The notes under the pieces are model-generated. The model was not told the origin of the DNA. It searched no databases and saw nothing but the letters and a program-made list of their open reading frames with translations. From Symbiodinium natans (Eukaryota; Sar; Dinophyceae; Suessiales; Symbiodiniaceae): a stretch of 64,000 nt of DNA. A program made the translations under genes and the position numbers. Positions 19,781-29,200 of the stretch are shown in pieces (positions within the stretch are counted from its first letter, which is position 1; each line of letters starts with the position of its first letter). Where the stretch lies: assembly GCA_905221605.1 (NCBI GenBank), contig CAJNDS010000343.1:62001-126000 (forward strand), written 5' to 3'.

Positions 19781-19974
19781 TGTTTTTTGTCAAGGTTCCA
19801 GGAACAGCAGAGGACTTTATCCCCATGCAGATCAAGCTTATCGGTCCAGATTCCTGTGGTGGAGGGGTGCTCGTTCTCGAGACAATCGCCGAGGACGTGG
19901 GTCACCAGGACTCCTGCGTGGACGACACCGGAACGCAGGCAGCCAAGGTAGGGACGCTTCTGGACAGTTTTTGA
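19777..19974 (+). CDS. Small ORF, copy 1, possibly an exon
   Basis: ATG 19777 overlaps the upstream stop by 4 nt and encodes 65 aa (VPGTAEDFIPMQIKLIGPDS). CAAG|GTAGGG near 19948 is a plausible splice donor, and coding-like sequence resumes near 20070 and 20210, so the three small ORFs may be exons of one gene rather than separate genes. Copy 2 differs by one Ala/Gly change. Confidence 0.3.
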   Translation: MMFFVKVPGTAEDFIPMQIKLIGPDSCGGGVLVLETIAEDVGHQDSCVDDTGTQAAKVGTLLDSF

Positions 19975-20208
19975 GCGTTGCTTTTTTCGGCGTGTTTGCG
20001 TTCTTAGTAGTTTTTCTGCTTCAGCGCACTGTGCAAAGGGGTCCCACGAAAAAAGAAGCAGCAAAGGTTTTACCGCACCTTGGAGCATGTCAGCACACAG
20101 CAAGAGGTACTCGGATCACGGATGGGCAGGTTTCTGGGCGCCTTCTTTTGAATCCGTTTTTTTTCGTGGTTCCTTTCTTCTAGCCCAAAGCAGCATCTTT
20201 TCAACATC

Positions 20209-20400
20209 TTGCAGGGCTCAGCGCTCAGGGTTGGTGATGTCCAGGGCGGGAGCAGTACAGGATTGCCGAAGCCGGATCTGTCGAGCGCTACGCAAGCTCT
20301 GCGAGCGATGATCCGGAACACGCCGTGGCAGTCATCGACCACGCTTGGATTGCTGCGGACAGAACGGCGCCGGGAGTGTCAACTAACCCGCGAACACTGA
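20209..20400 (+). CDS. Possible 3' exon of the copy 1 gene
   Basis: After an acceptor-like TTGCAG (20208-20213) a 60-codon frame reads GLPKPDLSSATQALRAMIRN and ends at 20400. In copy 2 the matching place is interrupted by telomere-like repeats, which suggests that copy 2 is damaged. Confidence 0.25.
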   Translation: MQGSALRVGDVQGGSSTGLPKPDLSSATQALRAMIRNTPWQSSTTLGLLRTERRRECQLTREH

Positions 20401-20743
20401 GAAGCTCAATCCGAAGCACCGGCAGCAAAGCAAGCAAAACGTAGCCTCCGTTCGGCAATCAAGTCTTGAAAAGTCTAGATTCTGTGCTCGTGCCCCAGGG
20501 CCCCAGGCCCTCCGTGACGGTATGTGTGGGTTTCGGTTCAGTCTCATCTGCAGAATTGCTTTCAGCACCTGTACTGGGAGCGTAGGGAGCTGACAGCGCA
20601 GCTTCCCCAGAATTCAGAATGCAGAATGTCTGGGACTTCCAGCACTCAAGGCACATTTGCGATCCCTTCCCGTCGTACAGCTTCTTGGAAGGCTTAGCCC
20701 ACATCCTCGCATCTCATCAGGAGGAAGAAGGGTGCTGTTTGTC

Positions 20744-21437
20744 ACGTGCCGGTTCATGATAGCAATCGAATAATAGTAGCCTAGCTCAACTGCAGTTGAG
20801 GCGACGGAAGTGGGGCAGACCCAGTGACACCAATAGAAATTTCGAGACCAAAAACCCAAAGCGCTGAATCCTAAAGATGCCTGAGCCCTATGAGTAAGGC
20901 CAGTAGAAGTCTGTAGAAATATAGAGGTACGCTCTCATATTCGAGGCTTTAGGGGTTTTGTTATGGACACCTTCGATAGAATAATGTGAATATATCATTA
21001 TAGCGAGCAGATGGGGATTGTAAAAGCGGCATCTGGAAAGCACATGGAGAAGGGCAAGGGTCATCTTATACAAAATCTGGCACTCTCCTGCTATCATTTG
21101 ACGGCCACCACCAGTGCCACCGATCCCAAGAAAGGACGGGGGCCCGGGGCTAGGGTGGGGGTCGGGGGTGAGGGTGGGTGGGTGGGGGGAGGGGGGGCAG
21201 GCGGTAGGTTGGGTCACTATGAAGTGCCGATGGAGGCTGTTTGCAGGAATGGTAGCCCACGGACCCACGCATGTTTAACTCTAACCCCTGAGCCCGCAAC
21301 ACTTGTCATGGATTCCGCTTTGAACTTCCTGTGGCAGAGGGGGGCAGGAACTACGCATCTGCTTCCGCCCGTTTCGCGTCATTTTAACTAAGCATGGGGA
21401 CCGGACTCTGAAACTGCACACACTAAGGGTTTAGGGT
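20744..21437. other. Spacer between duplication copies; no gene
   Basis: Contains an AT-rich patch (20890-21000) and a G-rich low-complexity stretch (21136-21200). No coding sequence recognised. Confidence 0.5.
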
Positions 21438-22216
21438 GCAAGGTTCCGGGCCGGTAGGGGGGGGGGGTCCGGAACTCGAACCCCAAGCGCACATGGAAGG
21501 CAGTCGGATCATCCCATGCATCCTCATGCTCAGGTGCCGGCGCATTCTGGTTTAAGGTTTAGGGTTTCGGGTGTATGGTTTCGGGATTGGGAAGGAATTT
21601 TGTAGGAGTGGCAAGAATTGCCGTGTAGCTGGCAGCAGTAGCAGACAGCACCAGTCGCTGGCACAACATCGCTTTTCGCTGTGCGACTTTCTCTGACATT
21701 GTTGATAGCATCTTCAACAGTCGCTGCAGCCCAAATTCAACCCCAAAACCCCAGATCTCTTTGAGGACCTTGGCTGTGTGTGCAATTCCAAGGCTCGCAG
21801 ATTTTCGGCGCAAGAGAGCCCCTGGGGCCGTAGAACCCGGAGAAAAGCACCCGCGTGAAGTTCGTTTCGCCTCAGAGCCTCCCATCATGCGGATTCGTAC
21901 CCTGAGCCTCCCGAGTCTTCTGCTATGCTTTCAGATGACCGTTCAGCAGGCCGGGTTTAGGACCACATGCCCAGTGGCGCATGCTCTTTTTCTCTTCGCG
22001 TCTGCGTGGTGCGCTAAGAAAGCCTGTAGTACTACGAGTGTTGCCCCGGTTTCCCCCTCCACCAAGCCCCAAGCTCGGCTTGTTGCTAAATTTACAAGCT
22101 ACTGGCAGTATCCGTAGATTCGTGCACCTGCCCAAACCTCATTTGTTTTATGAGAGGCCGATGATGCGTCTCAACTTGGTGCATGCGCCACCGATCAAAG
22201 CCTGCTCCATGAGCTA

Positions 22217-22501
22217 GTGTGCAATGTCAAGCATCACTTGCTAGAAGTTGCTTTGGCTTTAATGGGGAGCGTCGGTATCGTCGCCTGGTGGTTTTTCAAG
22301 AAACTGCGGCGCTGGTGGAACAATGGCTATGAGATTCTCACCGATGAGACGCTCCGTCCAGCGCTGATTCTCCCCAACAATGCCAGGGCCATGGAAGGTG
22401 ACAAAGTTGAGTACCTCACTACCGATGGGGATACCCGGCTGTTTCTGACAGTGATTGAATTGGTGTTCGGCTCTATCAATCCTAAGCAGCAAAAAGCATG
22501 A
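22217..22501 (+). CDS. Small membrane-segment ORF, copy 2
   Basis: Same as the 19496-19780 frame, with Ser/Thr, Leu/Val and Leu/Gln replacements near its end. The first ATG is at 22262. It is followed by a third ORF (22498-22695) that overlaps by 4 nt, as in copy 1. Confidence 0.3.
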   Translation: MCNVKHHLLEVALALMGSVGIVAWWFFKKLRRWWNNGYEILTDETLRPALILPNNARAMEGDKVEYLTTDGDTRLFLTVIELVFGSINPKQQKA

Positions 22502-22954
22502 TGTTTTTTGTCAAGGTTCCAGGAACAGCAGAGGACTTTATCCCCATGCAGATCAAGCTTATCGGTCCAGATTCCTGTGGTGGAGGGGTGCTCGTTCTCG
22601 AGACAATCGCCGAGGACGTGGGTCACCAGGACTCCTGCGTGGACGACACCGGAACGCAGGCAGGCAAGGTGGGCACGCTTCTGGACAGTTTTTGAGCGTT
22701 GCTTTTTTCGGCGTGTTTGCGTTCTTAGTAGTTTCTTCTACTTCAGCGCACTGTCCAAAGGGGTCCCACGAAAAAAGAAGCAGCAAAGGTTTTACCGCAC
22801 CTTGGAGCATGTCAGCACACAGCAAGAGGTACTCGGATCACGGATGGGCAGGTTTCTGGGCGCCTTCTTTTGAATCCGTTTTTTTTCGTGGTTCCTTCCT
22901 TCTAGCCCAAAGCAGCATCTTTTCAACATTTTGCAGGGCTGAATTGCAGCCCCG

Positions 22955-23097
22955 AGGCTTAAACCCTAAACCCTGAACCCTAAACCCTAAACCCTAAGCC
23001 CTAAACCCTAAACCCTCAACCCGAGATCCTAAATCCCAAGCCCTTAGCCCTAAACCCTAAGCCCTAAACCCCAAGCCCTAAACCCTAAACCCTAATC
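22955..23097. repeat. Telomere-like block inserted in duplication copy 2
   Basis: CCCTAAA units and variants replace about 30 bp of copy 1 sequence (20222-20250). Flanks match: GCAGGGCT on the left, CA(G/C)GATTGCCGAAGCCGGA on the right. The block therefore arrived after the duplication, or was lost from copy 1. Confidence 0.8.
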
Positions 23098-23192
23098 GGA
23101 ACAGCACAGGATTGCCGAAGCCGGATCTGTCGAGCGCCTCGCCAGCTCTGCGAGCGATCCGGAACGCGGCGTGGGAGTCATCGACCACGCTT

Positions 23193-23342
23193 CTCGGTGG
23201 CACGGTGGGCCCTGGAGGGACATGTTATAGTTTCCCTTTACGATGGGTTTAAGAGGATCCTATTCAGGAATTTTTTCCCTTCTTGGGAATAAAAGGATCC
23301 TATTCAGGAATATTCATCACAGAATTTCACGGGCCGTCCCAG
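23193..23342. mobile_element. 150-bp insertion in duplication copy 2 with GCTT flanking repeat
   Basis: Copy 1 reads CCACGCTTGGATTG without interruption (near 20340). Copy 2 has GCTT at 23189-23192 and again at 23343-23346 around 150 bp of new sequence. The insert contains two copies of AGGATCCTATTCAGGAAT (23254-23271, 23294-23311). Size and the flanking 4-bp duplication suggest a small non-autonomous element. No coding capacity. Confidence 0.65.
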
Positions 23343-23764
23343 GCTTGGATTGCCGCGGACAGAACGGCGCCGGGAGTGTCAACTGACCCACGATCACTGA
23401 GAAGCTCAATCCGAAGCGCCGGCAGCAAAGCAAGCAAGAAGTAGTTCAGAGCTGTTCGGCAATCAAGTCTCTTTAAACGTCTTTAAAGATTCTGTCCTCG
23501 AGCCCCCAGGCCCTCGGAGGCTGTATGTGTGGGCTCCGGGTCAGTCTCATCTGCAGATGGCAGAAGTGCTTTCAGCACCTGTACTGGGAGCATAGGGAGT
23601 TGACAGCTGAGCGCGGCTTCCAGAATTCAGAATGTTGTCTGAGGCTTCCAGCACTCAAGGCACATTTGCGATCCCTTCCCGTCGTACAGCTTTTTGGAAG
23701 GCGTAGCCCACATCCTCGCATCTGATCATCAGGAGGAATAGGGGTGCTGTTTGTGTCTCTTCAA

Positions 23765-23965
23765 CAAAGTAGAGGAGTAGTGATGGCAGTAGTAAGTCAT
23801 AGTCATGGTCGTACAAGGAAGTATGAATACCGTAATAGTACTCGCAATCGACTTTGTAACATTATCAGGAGGAATAGTAAGTTTTTATTGGTAACAGAAG
23901 TAGTCATAGTATGAGTAGCAACAATAGCTGTAGTAGCAAAACAGCGGCAGTAGCAATAGCAGCAA
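23765..23965. repeat. Degenerate trinucleotide tract (AGT/GTA/GCA-rich)
   Basis: Irregular runs such as GTAGTAAGTCATAGTCATGG and GTAGTAGCAAAACAGCGGCA. Related ATC/ATA-rich tracts lie near 11045-11135 and 24700-24900. No gene. Confidence 0.5.
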
Positions 23966-24253
23966 AGTGAGGGCTTAGGGTTTACTGTAGGCTAAAGAAA
24001 GACTGGACAAGGACCCCTCATGTAGATCAACTCCGTGAGGCGTTTCGGGTTGACTTTCGCAGGGCCTCGTGCGGTTACTTGCGGATTGGGGAAGGAGCAG
24101 AGGCAGCAGAGGGGTAAGAATCAATTAGCCCGTAACCTTAAACCCCAAACCCCAAACGCAAAAAATCAGCGGGTTCTCCGACGTGGTCCTGGTAGCTCAC
24201 TGTGACGGCAGCTCTCTGCGAGGGCTCATTGACTTGGCAGTCTGCGTTGGCTT

Positions 24254-24650
24254 TTACGCTTTTTGGTAGACACTGCAGACCTCGGACGACGTCAGGCACC
24301 CCTTCAGCCACTCCCTTATGACTTTGACAGTAGCGCTGGAAGTAGGTAGGGCTGACTCTTCCTTACACTTCGCCTTGTGCGCTGAAGCCCTGCAGTTTCC
24401 GAGTCTTTTTGCAAGGTCCTCCGCTGCACTCGACGGATCTGGCCCGCCCCTTAGCCGCTTAGCCGTAAACAAGGGATGCCATCCGTGTCTTAAACGCAAG
24501 CCCTCGCAGAGACGGATGAAAACCCTTCCGTGTCAATATGAGTTCAGGCTTTGAGCCTCTTGTTCTGAGCAGTTGAGTCGGCATGCCAAGGCTCGCTGGC
24601 CTTCGTGGGCTGCTTCGTGGGACTCAGGCGCTGCCTCGATCATCCCCCAA
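24254..24650 (-). pseudogene. Coding-like fragments on the minus strand
   Basis: Two reverse-strand pieces have strong coding character. 24254-24499 ends TSSATVKVIREWLKGCLTSS then EVCSVYQKA and a stop; about 24545-24650 reads EAAPESHEAAHEGQRALACR... then a stop. The frames do not join directly, so they are exons or pieces of a decayed gene. Family not recognised. Confidence 0.3.
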
Positions 24651-25613
24651 ATTACCCCGAAATCCGAGTAGTCGCCGACTTCGAAGATTCACAATGTCAG
24701 AACACTCAGAATATCCACAATAGGCATAATAGCCATAGCTATCATTATGGTGATTGTAGTGCTCATACTAGTAAAGAATCATGATCGCGACAATAATCCT
24801 GTTGAAAGTTAGTGGTCAATGTTCATGCGGGTCACAATAGCCACAACAACGAATATTCATGTAGTATGAATATACATATAAATGATGAATTGTAATCATA
24901 GGGAGCACGACAGCCGCTTTTCTTAGCACCCCCTCCCCCTCCCTCCCCTCCCCCTCCTACCCCCCCCCCCCGACTGCCGCAGAGATGCGCGCAGGTTCGA
25001 GGCAGAGCCGACAAAAACGATCACCCTAAGCTTCAACCCTCAGCTTCCCTCAGCCCCGTGCCCAAATCCTAAAGAAAAATGGATTTCTGCGCAGGAGCAG
25101 GCTCAAGGAACAAGCCTGCAATTTTTAAGAAAGGACGTGATCTCGTTAGCAGGCATGTCCAGCCGGGGGCTCGGATGGTCTTTGCCTTCGCATTGGTTCT
25201 TGTTCTACTCTACGTACTTTATATCGGGTTTAGGGTTTAGCGTTTTAGGGTTTATGGTTGAGGGTTTAGGGTTTAGGGTTGAAGGTTTCGGGTTTTCCTA
25301 GCCAAAAGAAGAATCAGGTAACCCTGAGTTGAGCTTTGTATGGGTCTCCTAACCCTAAACCCTAAGCCCTCAACCCTCAACCCTCAACCCTACACCCTAA
25401 TCAGCCCTACCGTCCTCAGCCAGTCGCCCAACCTTTAGTGCCAGAGGGTCCACTCCGTGCCATGAGTTCAAGTCACTGCCCCTAAACCCTATGCTGAACC
25501 CTGCATCTCGAACCCGAAGCCCTGAACCCGAAACCCTAAACCCCGAAACCCTAAACCCTAAACCCCGAAACCCGAAACCCTAAATCCCAAACCCTAATCC
25601 CTTTTCTGCAAAG
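24651..25613. other. Repeats and unique sequence, no firm gene
   Basis: ATG/ATC-rich triplets (24690-24900), pyrimidine runs (24928-24972) and telomere-like clusters near 25230-25290, 25350-25400 and 25490-25600. A short hydrophobic frame at about 25169 (MVFAFALVLVLLYVLYIG) could be a leader exon of the downstream gene, but I have no splice support for it. Confidence 0.4.
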
Positions 25614-26069
25614 GCAAAATGGTTGCCGGGGGTGCAGCTGCCGCAGCGCTTGTGGCAGCTCCGGCGTTCATAGCCGGGACATCGGGCCCGCGGCAGGCGC
25701 TCTTGGGGGCTTTAGGGTTTAGGGTTTCGGGTTTCGGGTTTCGGGTTTAGGGTTAAGGGTTTAGGGTTTAGGGCTTAAGGAGACCTTGGATTCTCTAGGT
25801 TCTGGGCCTAGGTCGATCCTGAACTGGCCAGGCTCTAAGGCAGACTCTGGGGGTTTCATGGGCCCTAATATATGATCCCTAACCTCCTTGAAAGGGATCT
25901 GATGTCTCGGGCTATCTTTGTAAAGGGCATATAAGGGGTACCCCTGATCTGAGACAGGCGTCTTCGGCACGACCCGCATCTCTTCGTGGCGCCAGCGCCC
26001 CAACATCAGGCGCAGGCAGGGTCCCAGCATCCTCAAGTGGTTTAGGGTTTAGGGTTTCGGGTTGAAGGT

Positions 26070-26101
<32 letters not shown>

Positions 26102-26203
26102 TTTAGGCCACAACAATCCCCAGGAAGCAGCGGGAGCACCCCCGCCTTGGCGTGCGCCTCGGCCGTTCTGGCGGCACAGGTCTTCGGAAAGGCCGGCAGG
26201 GCA
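25614..26203 (+). CDS. Leader exons of the LHC polyprotein
   Basis: The first exon follows TTTCTGCAAAG and reads MVAGGAAAAALVAAPAFIAG then TS. The second follows AATCCCCAG (26123) and reads SSGSTPALACASAVLAAQ then VFGKAGRA. Phases fit only with non-GT donors (G|GC at 25686, A|GA at 26204), which dinoflagellates are known to use. The intron between them holds TTTAGGG and GGGTTGA repeats, and the next intron starts with CCCTAAA repeats. Composition (Ala/Ser-rich, hydrophobic core, then Arg/Lys) suits plastid import. An upstream signal-peptide exon could be missing. Confidence 0.5.
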
Positions 26204-29200
26204 GAAAATCATGAGATCTCTAAGCTGAAAACCCTAAACCCTAAACCCTAAACCCTAAAACCCTAAACCCTAGACCCTGGACCCTGAACCCTAAACCTCC
26301 AAAAGCCTGAGCCCTACACCCTCAACCCATCCAAGGCCCAAAAAGCCTGGGGGTACAGGTTTGTTGTGTTTTGATTGATTTAGTTTGGAGCGTTTTTTCA
26401 CCAGAAGGCCTTACACCCGACGCCCCCATTGTTCAAAAACCCACGAGGCCAGAAAGACATGCAAGTCAGCAACTGCTCTGGCTGCGTTTGAGAACGAGCT
26501 GGGCGTGCAAGCGCCTCTGGGATTTTTCGATCCCCTTGGCCTTTCGAAGGATGGCGACGTGTACTCCTTCAAGCGCCGCCGATCTGTGGAGATCAAGCAT
26601 GGGAGAATTTGCATGCTTGCAACAATGGGCTACATCACACCGGAGGTCGCTGGCAAGTTCCCCGGATACCTTGACCCCAGCACGAAGCTGAAGTTCGCAG
26701 ACATTCCCAACGGCTTGGCTGCCATCGGCAAGGTGGGATGAGAATTCTTGTGTCGTGTCTGCTGTAGGATAACTACTCAGTTGAATGTTGCCGCATGCAT
26801 TTTGCTTGGCCCTCCTTCGGAATTCTGTTTTCAGGGAGTGGAGCAGGTGTCGTTTCCAGATCGTCATCGCCACTTTGCAGGTTAATCAGTGCCTTTGATG
26901 ACCTCTATGTTGATTGCCTCAACAATTCTAAGTTCTTTGTTCCAGGTGCCAATTGCCGGATGGATGCAGATGATCGGCTATGCGGCGTTCTGCGAGATCT
27001 CCGCTGGCTACGATGCCGACGTGAACAAGCGAACCCCAGGTGACATGGGCTGGAACCCGCCGCTGTTCTCTGGCAACTCGCCCGAGATGAAGGAGAGGCG
27101 CTTGAACGTTGAGATTGCAAACGGCCGCCTGGCGATGATGGCAATCATTGGCATGTTCTTCCAAGATGGTTTGACCGGCTCCGCTTGGGGAGACTGGGCC
27201 AATTACACTGACTCGCCTTTGCGAGCGTTTGAGAACGAGCTGGGCGTGCAAGCGCCTCTGGGATTTTTCGATCCCCTTGGCCTTTCGAAGGATGGCGACG
27301 TGTACTCCTTCAAGCGCCGCCGATCTGTGGAGATCAAGCATGGGAGAATTTGCATGCTTGCAACAATGGGCTACATCACACCGGAGGTCGCTGGCAAGTT
27401 CCCCGGATACCTTGACCCCAGCACGAAGCTGAAGTTCGCAGACATTCCCAACGGCTTGGCTGCCATCGGCAAGGTGGGATGAGAATTCTTGTGTCGTTTC
27501 TGCTGGAGGATAACTACTCAGTTGAATGTTGCCGCATGCATTTTGCTTGGCCCTCCTTCGTAATTCTGTTTTCAGGGAGTGGAGCAGGTGTCGTTTCCAG
27601 ATCGTCATCGCCACTTTGCAGGTTAATCAGTGCCTTTGATGACCTCTATGTTGATTGCCTCAACAATTCTAAGTTCTTTGTTCCAGGTGCCAATTGCCGG
27701 ATGGATGCAGATGATCGGCTATGCGGCGTTCTGCGAGATCTCCGCTGGCTACGATGCCGACGTGAACAAGCGAACCCCAGGTGACATGGGCTGGAACCCG
27801 CCGCTGTTCTCTGGCAACTCGCCCGAGATGAAGGAGAGGCGCTTGAACGTTGAGATTGCAAACGGCCGCCTGGCGATGATGGCAATCATTGGCATGTTCT
27901 TCCAAGATGGTTTGACCGGCTCCGCTTGGGGAGACTGGGCCAATTACACTGACTCGCCTTTGCGAGCGTTTGAGAACGAGCTGGGCGTGCAAGCGCCTCT
28001 GGGATTTTTCGATCCCCTTGGCCTTTCGAAGGATGGCGACGTGTACTCCTTCAAGCGCCGCCGATCTGTGGAGATCAAGCATGGGAGAATTTGCATGCTT
28101 GCAACAATGGGCTACATCACACCGGAGGTCGCTGGCAAGTTCCCCGGATACCTTGACCCCAGCACGAAGCTGAAGTTCGCAGACATTCCGAACGGCTTGG
28201 CTGCCATCGGCAAGGTGGGATGAGAATTCTTGTGTCGTTTCTGTTGGAGGATAACTACTCAGTTGAATGTTGCCGCATGCATTTTGCTTGGCCCTCCTTC
28301 GGAATTCTGTTTTCAGGGAGTGGAGCAGGTGTCGTTTCCAGATCGTCATAGCCACTTTGCAGGTTAATCAGTGCCTTTGATGACCTCTATGTTGATTGCC
28401 TCAACAATTCTAAGTTCTTTGTTCCAGGTGCCAATTGCCGGATGGATGCAGATGATCGGCTATGCGGCGTTCTGCGAGATCTCCGCTGGCTACGATGCCG
28501 ACGTGAACAAGCGAACCCCAGGTGACATGGGCTGGAACCCGCCGCTGTTCTCTGGCAACTCGCCCGAGATGAAGGAGAGGCGCTTGAACGTTGAGATTGC
28601 AAACGGCCGCCTGGCGATGATGGCAATCATTGGCATGTTCTTCCAAGATGGTTTGACCGGCTCCGCTTGGGGAGACTGGGCCAATTACACTGACTCGCCT
28701 TTGCGAGCGTTTGAGAACGAGCTGGGCGTGCAAGCGCCTCTGGGATTTTTCGATCCCCTTGGCCTTTCGAAGGATGGCGACGTGTACTCCTTCAAGCGCC
28801 GCCGATCTGTGGAGATCAAGCATGGGAGAATTTGCATGCTTGCAACAATGGGCTACATCACACCGGAGGTCGCTGGCAAGTTCCCCGGATACCTTGACCC
28901 CAGCACGAAGCTGAAGTTCGCAGACATTCCGAACGGCTTGGCTGCCATCGGCAAGGTGGGATGAGAATTCTTGTGTCGTTTCTGTTGGAGGATAACTACT
29001 CAGTTGAATGTTGCCGCATGCATTTTGCTTGGCCCTCCTTCGGAATTCTGTTTTCAGGGAGTGGAGCAGGTGTCGTTTCCAGATCGTCATAGCTACTTTG
29101 CAGGTTAATCAGTGCCTTTGATGACCTCTATGTTGATTGCCTCAACAATTCTAAGTTCTTTGTTCCAGGTGCCAATTGCCGGATGGATGCAGATGATCGG

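Larger units (their letters stand above)
18444..20743 (+). repeat. Segmental duplication, copy 1
   Basis: From about 18632 to 20743 this matches 21479-23755 (offset about 2.72 kb through the ORF region, for example 19496 to 22217), with a weaker match starting near 18444/21438 (GGTTCCGGGCCGGTA). Identity is very high across 19140-20110. Copy 1 lacks the telomere-like block and the 150-bp insertion found in copy 2. Confidence 0.9.
21438..23755 (+). repeat. Segmental duplication, copy 2 (with insertions)
   Basis: Counterpart of 18444-20743. It carries copies of the three small ORFs (leader frame from 21888, shifted by one C near 22060; membrane ORF 22217-22501; third ORF 22498-22695). It differs from copy 1 by a telomere-like block at about 22955-23097 and a 150-bp insertion at 23193-23342. 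Confidence 0.9.

Noticed and set aside
25612-25633. Inverted spliced-leader relic (CAAAATGG core)
   Set aside because: Only an 8-bp core matches, and the site is better explained as acceptor plus ATG of the LHC leader exon.
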